This document shows positions 37,542 through 47,700 of a DNA stretch of 64,000 nucleotides, piece by piece. The stretch is from Mesorhizobium sp. 113-3-3. GTDB taxonomy: Bacteria; Pseudomonadota; Alphaproteobacteria; Rhizobiales; Rhizobiaceae. How positions within the stretch are numbered: the stretch's first letter is position 1; every line of letters starts with the position of its first letter. Made by a program: the position numbers and the translations under genes. The notes beneath the pieces are model-generated. The model had not been told where the DNA came from and did no database searches. It saw only the letters and a list, made by a program, of their open reading frames with translations. The stretch spans positions 2,174,501 to 2,238,500 of the forward strand of contig NZ_AP023243.1 in assembly GCF_016756495.1 (NCBI RefSeq). Direction: 5' to 3'.

Positions 37542-37601
37542 GGACGCCGAAATCTGCCCGAGGTCAGCGTCGGTGATGCTCGGCGGGCATGACGGATTCG
37601 G

Positions 37602-37624
37602 GCATCCCCCCGAGCGGGGGATGC
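37602..37624. terminator. Hairpin between the ALDH7 gene and the convergent regulator gene
   Basis: A 9-bp perfect stem GCATCCCCC / GGGGGATGC with a 5-nt loop, between two convergent stops (37541 and 37633). There is no T-run, so it is either a weak terminator or a structural hairpin. Confidence 0.5.
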
Positions 37625-37632
37625 CGCACCGG

Positions 37633-38499
37633 TCAGCGGCCGGCGGTCGGACCAAAGGCTTCGGCGAAAGCGGTATCGATGATAGCCAGCTTCACCGCCT
37701 GGGCGGTCATGTATTCCTGACAGAAATCGCGCGACACCCACATCACCGAATTGCCGCGCTGGCCGAGCCAGCCGATGCTGCCGAGGTCCTCGGCGGCGCG
37801 CAGCTTGCGTGCAAGGTGCGTTCGCGACAATTTCAGCCACTCGGCGAAATCGCCGATCGAGACAATGCCGGTTGGGATCCGATCGAGGCCGGTGTGGTCG
37901 GGATCGACGCCTGAGAACAGCCAGTCCATGACGACGCCGCCATTGTTGAGCCAGGTGAAGAGGGAAAAGGTCTGCTTGGGCTCCCGCACCGGGTTGGACG
38001 AGAGCAAGCCATCGGCAATCCCTGGCTGCACCATGGCGAGTGCGTCCGGCCGGGCCAGGAACAGGGCCAGCCGGCTCGCACCGTCGAGACTGTCGAGCGT
38101 GTGCAGATGCGCCATCAACCAGCCTATGACGGGCCCCAGCGAGGCCGGCGCCGGCTGCAGGGGGCGGATGCGGCCGTCCTGTGTCGCGGGCAAATACTCG
38201 ATGAAGCCGTAGTGCAGCATCTCCTTGATGAAGGCGTCGGCGGTGTTGCGGCTGGCCACGGAATTCTGGCGGATCACATCGATGAAACGCGCCGTCGTCA
38301 GCTCCTTGCGATAGTCGCCGGGCTCCCGCCGGAAATGCAGGGCAAGGCCGATATGGGCCATCAGCCAGCGTTGCTGGGTGGCGAACACCGAGGAAAGCCG
38401 CGGGTTCGTCTCATAGATCTGGTTCATCGCCTGCGCTTGAGCGCGGACACAGCGATGCAATGCCGGATGACCGGCAATGTCTTCCGATGATAGCGTCAT
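37633..38499 (-). CDS. Unrecognised protein with putative C-terminal helix-turn-helix (paralog 1)
   Basis: A 288-residue protein I cannot place in a named family. The start ATG (38497-38499) has a GGGGGAGA ribosome site. The N-terminal two thirds look helical (ATQQRWLMAHIGLALHFRRE; SRNTADAFIKEMLHYG). A likely helix-turn-helix occurs near residues 215-250 (SIGDFAEWLKLSRTHLARKL, then LGSIGWLGQRGNSVMW). It has no membrane or signal segments. A close paralog lies 235 bp upstream on the same strand, with long identical blocks such as FATQQRWLMAH and SRNTADAFIKEMLHY. The proximity to the two-partner secretion operon suggests a regulatory role there, but this is inference. Confidence 0.7.
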   Translation of the reverse strand: MTLSSEDIAGHPALHRCVRAQAQAMNQIYETNPRLSSVFATQQRWLMAHIGLALHFRREPGDYRKELTTARFIDVIRQNSVASRNTADAFIKEMLHYGFIEYLPATQDGRIRPLQPAPASLGPVIGWLMAHLHTLDSLDGASRLALFLARPDALAMVQPGIADGLLSSNPVREPKQTFSLFTWLNNGGVVMDWLFSGVDPDHTGLDRIPTGIVSIGDFAEWLKLSRTHLARKLRAAEDLGSIGWLGQRGNSVMWVSRDFCQEYMTAQAVKLAIIDTAFAEAFGPTAGR

Positions 38500-38544
38500 T
38501 CTCCCCCGCTGCGATAAGCCCCCTTGTCGCGACGCGAAAGTACA

Positions 38545-38575
38545 TTTTCAGCCTTCGGGGCTCGTGTCCAGACGC
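38545..38575 (-). promoter_or_regulatory. Element shared upstream of both unrecognised paralogs (copy 1)
   Basis: Read on the minus strand, CGTCTGGACAC followed by GAAGGCTGAAAA with a short variable gap. The same arrangement occurs upstream of paralog 2 (39649-39680). It ends about 45 bp before the start codon of paralog 1, so it could be a core promoter or operator. Confidence 0.45.
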
Positions 38576-38734
38576 CGGCCATCAATAGTGGTTGAATGCG
38601 TACGGTGGCACAGTCAAGGACGCAGCCTCAGCGCTGCGCGGAAGCGCAAATCGGTATCTCTTCTTGTGCGGCCTGATTGCGGACGGAAATCCGCCTCACG
38701 CTTCCCCACAATCGGCCCTTGCGCGGGGCGCTGC

Positions 38735-39622
38735 TCAGTCACCGCCTTGCGATGACGGAAAACAAGCCTTGAAGGCGCTGTCGACGACCGCAAGCTTCGC
38801 GGCTTGCACGGTCATGTATTCCTCGTAGAATCCATGCGACACCCACATCACCGAATGGCCGCGTTGGCCGAGCCAGCCGATGCTGCCGAGTTCCTCGGCG
38901 GTGCGCAGTTTGCGGCCGAGATGGGTCCGCGACAGCTTGAGCCATTTGGCGAAATCGCCGATCGAAACGACGCTGGTCGGAATCTGCTCCAGCCCGGCAT
39001 GGTCCGGATCGATGCCGGACATCAGCCAATCCATGACGATGCCGCCATTGTTGAGCCAGATGAACAGGGAAAAGGTCTGGTTGGGTTCACGCACCGGCTT
39101 TGAAGCCAGCAGGCCGTCAGCGATCAGCGGCTGCAGCGTGGCAAGCATGTCGGGCTGGTCCAGATATCTGGCCAGCCGGTCACCGCCATCGATATGGTCA
39201 AGCGTGCGCAGATGGGCGGTTACCCAGCCGGTGAACCGCTCGATGGTGGCCGCTGTCGGTTGCAGGGGATGCGTGCGGCCGTCCCCGCCCGCCACATACT
39301 CGGCGATGTTGTAGTGCAGCATCTCCTTGATGAAAGCATCCGCCGTGTTGCGGCTGGCCACGGCGTTCTTGTGCACGACCTCGATGAAACGCGATACGGT
39401 CAGCTCCGTGCGGCGGTCGTTGGGGTCGCGCCGGAAATGCATGGAAAGGCCGACATGGGCCATCAGCCAGCGCTGTTGCGTGGCAAAGATGGAAGCCAGT
39501 CGCGGCGTCTCCTCATAGATGCGGATCAGGGACTGAGACTGTTCCTGAACGTAGCGGTGCAAGGCCGGGTGGGCCGCTATGTCTTCCAGATTCAGCGCGG
39601 ATCTCCTGATCTCTTGAATCAA
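38735..39622 (-). CDS. Unrecognised protein with putative C-terminal helix-turn-helix (paralog 2)
   Basis: A 295-residue paralog of the gene at 37633-38499, similar along its whole length (about two thirds identical by eye). The TTG complementary to 39620-39622 is used as start; there is no ATG near the point where conservation begins (LEDIAAHPALHRYV), so the exact start is uncertain. The putative helix-turn-helix is SIGDFAKWLKLSRTHLGRKL followed by LGSIGWLGQRGHSVMW. The family is not recognised. The duplicated pair, with a shared upstream element, is read away from the two-partner secretion operon. Confidence 0.68.
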   Translation of the reverse strand: MIQEIRRSALNLEDIAAHPALHRYVQEQSQSLIRIYEETPRLASIFATQQRWLMAHVGLSMHFRRDPNDRRTELTVSRFIEVVHKNAVASRNTADAFIKEMLHYNIAEYVAGGDGRTHPLQPTAATIERFTGWVTAHLRTLDHIDGGDRLARYLDQPDMLATLQPLIADGLLASKPVREPNQTFSLFIWLNNGGIVMDWLMSGIDPDHAGLEQIPTSVVSIGDFAKWLKLSRTHLGRKLRTAEELGSIGWLGQRGHSVMWVSHGFYEEYMTVQAAKLAVVDSAFKACFPSSQGGD

Positions 39623-39971
39623 CTCGGATAGCGAAATTGCGTTCCCTATTTTTCAGCCTTCAACACTTGTGTCCAGACGTACCATTTGCGGAGGACAGGG
39701 CCAGCCGAGGCTCGGATCGACAGCGACGGGTTCATGGTTCAGTCCGCTAACTGATTGCTATGGCTTGGAAAACCCCGCCCAATAATAGTCAGCCGAACCG
39801 CCGCCCGTTGAATTGACCTTGCTTGGGGCCAGGCATAGTTTCCGCCTCATCCGAGCGGCGGGGGCACGCCTTTCGGACATGAGTGCAGACCAGACGTGGT
39901 TTTGACGAGCGATAAGACATCGCGCGCCGGCGAAGCTTTGCCGCGTTCTACTTCGAAATGCGAGTGACTGC
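39623..39971. other. Gene-free divergent region before the two-partner secretion operon
   Basis: 349 bp without a convincing gene. It holds the shared element of the paralog gene (39649-39680). A possible sigma-70 promoter for tpsB lies at TTGACC (39813-39818) and TAGTTT (39836-39841) with 17-bp spacing. An imperfect stem built from CTCATCCGA and TCGGACATGAG lies at about 39847-39883, in what would be the mRNA leader. None is strong enough alone for a firm call. Confidence 0.4.
39649..39680 (-). promoter_or_regulatory. Element shared upstream of both unrecognised paralogs (copy 2)
   Basis: Read on the minus strand, ACGTCTGGACACAAGTGTTG and then GAAGGCTGAAAA. It matches the copy at 38545-38575 at both conserved blocks with the same spacing. 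It lies about 27 bp before the proposed start of paralog 2. Confidence 0.45.
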
Positions 39972-41762
39972 GTGGATTATCGAAAAAAAATCGCGATTGG
40001 CAATAATGCCGACGGCCTGCCCGTCCTGGGCGGGCCGTTGGCGCGTGGAATATTGCCGATCCTGCTGGCCGCCTCGGCATGCCTGTCGGTTCAGACCAGT
40101 GCGTTCGCCGAGACCGCCAGCCAGATCACGCCGCCAAGCTTCCGGCCGCCGCCGCAAACCAACACGGTTGGCGTCTCCATCCCGGAAGGTTCGGGCCTCC
40201 AGGCGCCGGCAGGCGCCGAAAGGCTCAAGGTCAAGCTCGGGGATGTCAGCGTCGAAGGCGGCCTGCCCGCCATGGCCGAGGCGACGCGCAAGATCGTTTC
40301 GGGCCTAGCCCATCGTACGGTGACGGCAGCGGGGATCTTTGCCGCGGCCCGCGCGCTGGAGACCGAATACGGCCGCGCCGGCTATGCGCTGGTCCGGGTC
40401 GTGCTGCCGGCGCAGAAACTCAACGACGGTGCAAGGCTCAGGCTCGTCATTATCGACGGATATCTCGAACGGATCGACACCAGCGACCTGCCCGAGCGCA
40501 TACGCGGGCGGGTCGAGGCAACGCTGGCGCCGCTGGTCGGGCAGAAAAGCATCAAGCTGTCGGCGATCGAGCGCAAGCTGCTTCTGGCCGGCGACACGCC
40601 GGGCGCCAGGCTGCGCTCGACCTTGCAGGCCGGCACGGCGAAGGGCGCCAGCGTGCTGGTCATCGACGGCAAGTACCGCCCGCTTGGCGGCCAGGTCACC
40701 GTGGACAACTCGCTTTCGCCGTCACTGCAGCGCTGGTCGACAGGCGTCGGCGTCGATTTCAACTCGCTGCTTGGGCTCGGCGAACTCGTCTATGTGCGCG
40801 TTGGCGGTTATCCCGAGGGCGGCGAGAGTGGCCTGTTCACGGATGCGCCGCGCAACCGCAACTATGCCGCCGGCATCGTCGTACCGATCGGCTATGACGG
40901 GCTGACGCTCAACCTGGAAGCCACCCGCACGCGCGCCAACCCGACCGCCGAGCCCGGCACGCTCGGCTTCGGCAGTGAATTCGAGCGCTATTCGGCCAGG
41001 CTTCGCTATCCCTGGATACGCAGCCGCGAGCTGACCGTCAGCAGCGAACTTTCCTTCGACGCGCAGAACGATTTTCTCAATGCGGTGACACCGATCTCGT
41101 TGCCGATCGCCGAGGACCGGCTGCGCATCGTCAGGTTCGGCACGGACGCCACCTGGTTCACACCGCTCGGCGGGGTCTTCACCGGCAATGTCGTGGCCTC
41201 GTTCGGCATTGACGGGCTCGGCGCGCGCTCGGCCGCCGACGCCACGCCGCTGCTGCCGCTGTCGCGCCAGGGGGCCGATGCCGACTTCCAGAAGCTCGAG
41301 GTATCGGCCAGCTACAGCCAGCCGCTGGCCACCCATCTCGGCCTCGATCTCTATGCCCGTGCACAGACCTCGTTCGGCAAGCCGCTGCTGCAGTCGGAGC
41401 AGATCGGGCTCACCGGCCCCAACGGCCTGTCGACATTCGACGCCGGCGCGATGCAGGGCGATTCCGGCTATGTGCTGCGCGGCGAGGTGTCCTCGCCTTG
41501 GTATGTGCCGTTCACCGGCGGCATCGTTTCGCTGTCGCCCTATGTCTTCGGCGCTGTCGGCCAGGTCCATCTCGAAATGCCGACCGTGCTGGAGACGGCC
41601 GACATCGTCGGCGCGTCCTACGGGCTCGGCCTGAAGGTCGGCACGGCGCTAGCGGGCGATGTGACCAACGCCAGCCTGACGCTGGAATGGGGCCGCCAGC
41701 ACCGCGACGACCATCTGCCGACCAGCGATCGCTTTTCGCTCGCCGGCGCCATCCAGTTCTGA
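39972..41762 (+). CDS. TpsB outer-membrane transporter of a two-partner secretion system (ShlB/FhaC/HecB family)
   Basis: A 596-residue outer-membrane transporter that secretes the large partner exoproteins. It starts at a GTG (39972) with a weak ribosome site. A signal region is visible (GILPILLAASACLSVQTSAF, then A and ETASQ). POTRA-type periplasmic domains cover about residues 70-220 (VTAAGIFAAARALETEYGRA; RIDTSDLPERIRGRVEATLA). The remaining C-terminal about 370 residues are strand-rich and end in SLAGAIQF, whose terminal Phe is typical of outer-membrane beta-barrels. Two exoprotein genes follow directly, so one transporter probably serves both. Confidence 0.9.
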   Translation: MDYRKKIAIGNNADGLPVLGGPLARGILPILLAASACLSVQTSAFAETASQITPPSFRPPPQTNTVGVSIPEGSGLQAPAGAERLKVKLGDVSVEGGLPAMAEATRKIVSGLAHRTVTAAGIFAAARALETEYGRAGYALVRVVLPAQKLNDGARLRLVIIDGYLERIDTSDLPERIRGRVEATLAPLVGQKSIKLSAIERKLLLAGDTPGARLRSTLQAGTAKGASVLVIDGKYRPLGGQVTVDNSLSPSLQRWSTGVGVDFNSLLGLGELVYVRVGGYPEGGESGLFTDAPRNRNYAAGIVVPIGYDGLTLNLEATRTRANPTAEPGTLGFGSEFERYSARLRYPWIRSRELTVSSELSFDAQNDFLNAVTPISLPIAEDRLRIVRFGTDATWFTPLGGVFTGNVVASFGIDGLGARSAADATPLLPLSRQGADADFQKLEVSASYSQPLATHLGLDLYARAQTSFGKPLLQSEQIGLTGPNGLSTFDAGAMQGDSGYVLRGEVSSPWYVPFTGGIVSLSPYVFGAVGQVHLEMPTVLETADIVGASYGLGLKVGTALAGDVTNASLTLEWGRQHRDDHLPTSDRFSLAGAIQF

Positions 41763-41771
41763 GGCGTGAGC

Positions 41772-44700
41772 ATGCGAAGCCAAGACTTTTCAACGCATCG
41801 CCGCCGCACCAGCGCGCCGCTGATGGCGCTGCTGCTGACGTCGACGGCACTCGTTGGCTTCACCTCGGCGCGGGCGCAGGAACTGCCGACGGGCGGCAGT
41901 GTCGCCTCGGGCGGCGTCACCATTTCCAATCCGTCATCCTCGCAGCTCAGCATCAAGCAGTCGACCAATTCGGCCATCGTCAACTGGCAGAGCTTTTCGA
42001 TCGGTGCGGGGGCAACCGTCAACATCGACCAGCCGACATCGTCCTCGACGATGCTCAACCGCGTCACCGGCGGCACCAGATCGACCATAGCGGGCCAGCT
42101 CAACGCCAATGGCCAGGTGTTTCTCGTCAACCCCAACGGCATCGCCATCTCCAAGACCGGCAAGGTCAGTGCCGCCGGCTTCGTCGGCTCCTCGCTCGAC
42201 ATCAGCGATAACGACTTCAAGGCAGGCAAGCTGTCGTTCCAGGGCAAGGGCGCCTCGGCTCCTGTTTCAAACGAAGGCTCCGTCTCGATCGGCCGCGGCG
42301 GCTATGCCGCGCTGATCGGCGGCAGCGTCGACAATGCCGGCTCGATCAGCGTGCCATTGGGCAAGGTCGGGCTGGGTTCGGGCGAGAAGGCGACGCTCGA
42401 TCTCTCCGGCGACGGCTTCCTGCAAGTCTCGGTACCGACCAAGGCGGATGGCAACAACGCGCTGGTCAGCAATTCCGGTACGATCAGCGCCGATGGCGGG
42501 ACGGTCGAGCTCAAGGCCGCGGCGGTGCGCGATGCCGCCCGCCAGGCGGTCAACATGTCCGGTGTCATCGAGGCGCGCACGGTGTCCGGTCAATCCGGCG
42601 CCATCGTGCTCGGCGGCGGCGATGGCTCGGTCGAAGTCTCCGGCACGCTCGATGCTTCGGCCAACGCCGGCGGCAAGGGCGGCAAGGTCACGGTGACCGG
42701 CCGCAAGCTGAAGCTCAAGGCAGCCAAGGTCGATGCCTCGGGCAAGGACGGCGGCGGCACGGTCAAGATCGGCGGTGACAAGCAGGGCAAGGGCACGCTG
42801 CAGCGAGCCCAGACGACCGAGGTTGATGCCAATACGACGATCAATGCCGATGCTACCGGCACCGGCGATGGCGGCACGGTGATCGTCTGGTCGGACGAAC
42901 AGACGAAGTTCGCCGGCAAGATTTCCGCGCGCGGTGGCGAGGACAACGGCAATGGCGGCTTCACGGAAGTGTCGGGCAAGCAGCGCCTCGACTTCACCGG
43001 CTCGGTCGACCTTCGCGCCCGCTTCGGCGACACCGGCGATCTTCTGCTCGACCCCTACAACGTGACGATCTCGAATGGCGCCGATACCGGTGGGTTCACC
43101 GCCAGCTCCAATGACAGCGTCATCAATGTCACCACGCTGCAGAACCAACTGGCGCTGGCCAACGTCACCATCTCCACCGGCAGCGGCGGTTCGCAGGCCG
43201 GCGACATCACCATCGCCGCGCCGATCAGCTGGAGCGCCAACACGCTGACGCTCAGCGCCTATCATTCGATCGTCTTCAACGCGAACGCCACGATCGGCGG
43301 CGTCGGCGGTCTGTCGCTGGTCACCAACAATGGCGGCACCGGCGGCACGATCTCCTACGCGCTCGGCGCCTCGGCCACTTTCACCGGCACCCAAGGGGCG
43401 CAGGCACTGTCGGTCAACGGGCAGGGCTACACGCTGATCTACGATGTCAACGGCTTGCAGGCGATCAACAGTGGCCTGACCGGGCGCTACGCGCTGGCGA
43501 AGAACATCGATGCCAGCGCTACGTCCAGTTGGAACAGCGGTCTCGGCTTCATATCGCTCGGCACCGACGGCAACAGCAATATTCAGAACAGCGGCAACGG
43601 CTTCACCGGAACCTTCGACGGGCTTGGCCACGCCGTCGATGGACTGTCGGTGACGCAGTCCGCCGCCCAATATGTCGGCCTGTTCGGCTTTGTCGGCGCG
43701 GGCGGGCTTGTCCAGAATGTCGGCGTCACCAATGCGACGATCCGAGGATTTAAGACACTTGGTGGGATCGTGGGCTTCAATGCCGGCACGGTGACCCAAA
43801 GCTATTCGACCGGCCAGCTCTTCACGACGCAGTATGGATCCGTCTCGGGCGGCCTGATCGGCGAAAATGATGGAGCGCTCTCCGACAGCTTCTCCTCCGT
43901 CATCATCAACGCGCGCGATACCAACACCGCGGGCGGCGCGGTGGGTTTCAACAATTTCGGCACCATCGATCGTGTCTACGCCATGGGTGCCGTCGATATC
44001 GGCAGCGGCGGCGCCGCCGTCGGCGGTCTCGTCGGATCGAATTATGGCTATTCGTTTGTCGGTAATGGCGGCAGGATAACCGACAGCTATTCGACCGGAG
44101 CGGTCAGCGGCGGGTGGAATGTCGGGGCGTTCATCGGCAACAACCTCTATGACGGTACGGTCACGGGCGCGTACGACACGTCGACATCCGGTCCCTATAA
44201 CACCACATCCTCCGCAAAGCCCGCGATCGGCGGCGGCACCACCGGCCCCAATGTCAATGTCGTCGGCCTGTCGACCTCCAGCTTCCAGAACGGCGGCGCG
44301 AGCGGCCTCAGCGCCGCCTACGGCGGTGGGACCGGAGGCCTTAATCCCTATCTGAAGAGCTTCTATCCGAATGGCGCCCAGGCGATTTCCGGAATTGCCT
44401 ATAAGGATAGCGGCAACACGCCCCTGATTTCCGGCACCGGCCAGCCCTATTACACAAAGAATCCCGGTCTTGTGTCCGTCGTTTCCGGCGGCGTCAAACT
44501 CGGTACTGTCTCAACCGGCGTCAACGGCTACTACTATCTCGTTCTGCCGGCCGGCACCGTCTCGAACGCGGTGCTTGCCTACACCGTTGCCGACGCGGAC
44601 TCGGGCGCCAGGAACGGCGTGACGTTCCGGACCGGTCTGCCCGGAGGCAACATCTCGAACCTGAACATCTATGGCGACTGGCGCCTCGACGAGGCGGATG

Positions 44701-47700
44701 GCTCGATCGCTTCGCTGTCGGCACTGAACAGCGCATACGCGTCCACGGCAGGTTCGACCTCGGTCGGCAGCCTGTCCTTCGCCAACCGCCAGATCGAAAC
44801 CGCGGTGACCACCTTCGCCCTCGATCAGGCGCTCTCGGCCGGCACCGGCACCCTGGCGCTGTCGTCGAACGGCACGGTGACACAAGGGGCGACCGGCAAT
44901 GCCATCACCGCAGGCTCCCTATGGTTCGGCGGCAGCGGCTCGTTCGCGCTCAATGGCGCCGGCAACCAGATCACCAATGTCGCCGGCAGTGCCGGCTCCG
45001 TCGATCTGCGCGACGACGCAAGCCTGACGGTCGCAAGTGCCTCCAATGCCCGCGGCGCCAGTACAAGCGGGGTCAACGCCACCGGTTCCGTCAAGCTGCG
45101 GACAACGGGCGACCTGACCATCTCGGCCAGCGCGCCGGTCAGCGGAGCGAACCCCGTGCTTGCCGCCTCCGGCAAGTTCATCAATAACCGGGGCAGCGAT
45201 GCCGTCACCGCTAGCAGCGGGCGCTGGCTGGTCTATGCGGCGAACCCCACCGGCAACACATTCGGCAATCTGGACAGCGGCAACACGGCGATCTGGAACA
45301 CGGCGGCGGGCGGAGCGGTGAGCGCGGCCGGCAATCGCTATGTCTTTGCCTATCAGCCGACGCTGACCTTCACGTCCAACAACGCGACGAAGACCTATGG
45401 CGATACCGTCCTGCCGCCGCTGACCTATTCGGTGGCAGGCTACCAGACCGGCGTGATCGGCGCCTATCTCGGCGATACCGCCGCGACGACCTTCAGCGGC
45501 GGCCCAAGCGTGACCTCCGTCAACCCGCCGAGCAACACGCAGGTAGGCGCTGGATCCTACGCGATCACCGTCAGCGCCGGCAATCTCGCGGCGTTGAGCG
45601 GCTATGGCTTCGCCTACAACAGCGCGGGCCTTCTCTCCATCGGCAAACGCGCGGTGACGGTGACGGTCACGCCGGGCCAGGGGAAGATCTATGGGGATGC
45701 CAATCCCTCCTCCTATGGGTACACCGTCTCCGATCTCGGCGCCGGTGTGGCTTTGGCCGGCAGCCTCACTCGTACGGCCGGGAACAATGCCGGGACATAT
45801 GCCATCAACCAGGGCAGCGTCACCAACGCCAACAATTCTAACTACGACATCACCTATGTCGGGGGCAATTTCACCATAGCCCAGCGGGCGATCACCGTGA
45901 CTGCCGTCGCCAAGAGCCGCACATACGGAAGCAGCAATCCGGCGCTCACCTATCAGCTCACATCAGGCAGTCTTGTCGGCAGCGACAGCCTGACAGGCGC
46001 GCTGGCGACATCGGCGACAACAACGTCCAACGTTGGCAGCTACGCCATCACGCAAGGCACACTCAACAACAATAACTATGCGATCACCTATGTGGGCGCC
46101 AACTTGTCGGTGACGCCACGCGCCATCACGGTGACAGCCGATGCCAAAACCCGCATCTATGGCGATGCCAACCCCGCGCTGACCTATCACCTCACGTCAG
46201 GCAGTTACGTCAATGGCGACAGCCTGAGCGGTGCTCTGGCGACGACGGCGACGACGGCATCATCCGTCGGCAGCTACGCCATCACGCAGGGCACACTCGC
46301 CAACAGCAACTATGCGATCACCTATGTGGGCGCCAATCTGTCGGTGACGAAACGCGCCATCACGGTGACGGCCGATGCCGGGACCCGTGTCTATGGCGAC
46401 GCCAACCCGGCACTGACCTATCAGCTGACTTCGGGCAATTTCGTCAATGGCGACAGCCTCGGTGGATCGCTTGCGACAACAGCGACGACGGCATCCGGTG
46501 TCGGCAGTTATGCCATCACGCAGGGCACGCTTGCCAACAGCAACTACGCGATCACCTATGTCGGCAGCAATCTGTCGGTGACGCCGCGCGCCATCACGGT
46601 GACGGCCGATGCCAAGAGCCGTGCGTATGGCGACGGCAATCCGTCACTGACCTACCAGCTGACCTCGGGCAATTTCGTCAATGGCGACAGCCTCGGTGGA
46701 TCGCTTGCGACAACGGCGACGACGGTATCCGGTGTCGGCAGTTATGCCATCACGCAGGGCACGCTCGCCAACAGCAACTATGCGATCACTTATGTCGGCG
46801 GCAATCTGGCGGTGACACCGCGCGCCATTACGGTGACGGCCGATGCCAAGAGCCGTGCGTATGGCGACGGCAATCCGTTACTGACCTACCAACTGACCTC
46901 GGGCAATTTGGTCAATGGCGACAGCCTGAGCGGTTCGCTCGCAACAACGGCGACGACGGCATCCGGTGTCGGCAGCTACGGCATCACGCAGGGCACGCTC
47001 GCCAACAGCAATTACGCGATCAACTATGTCAGCGCGAACCTTTCCGTGACGCCGCGCGCGGTCACGGTCACGGCCAATGCGGGGCAGAGCAAGATCTATG
47101 GGGACAGCGATCCACTGTCTTACGGCTATACCGTATCCGATCTCGGCGGTGGCACAGCGCTGGTCGGCGTTCTCGACCGGGCAGCCGGCGAGAATGTCGG
47201 CACCTACGCGATAGGGCAGGGAACGCTGACCAATGTCTTGAACTCGAACTACGACATCACCTATGTCGGCGCCGATTTCAGCATCGGCAAGCGGTCAATC
47301 ACCGTCACGGCCAATGCCGGCCAAGGCAAGACCTATGGCGATGCGGACCCGACCCTTGGCTACACGGTTTCCGATCTTGGCAGCGGTGCGGCACTGGTCG
47401 GTGCACTCGATCGGGCGGCGGGCGAGGATGTCGGCACCTACGCCATTGGGCAAGGGACGCTGACCGGTGCGAACAATGCGAATTACGACATCAGCTATGT
47501 CGGTAGCGATTTCAGCATCGGCAAGCGGGCGATCACGGTCACCACCACTGCCGGACAGCACAAGGCCTACGGCAATGCCGATCCGTCATCCTACCTCTAT
47601 ACCACATCCGATCTCGGCAGCGGCACGGCCCTCGTCGGCACGCTCGATCGCATGGCGGGCGAAAGCGTCGGCGCCTATGCGATCGGGCAAGGCACGCTGA

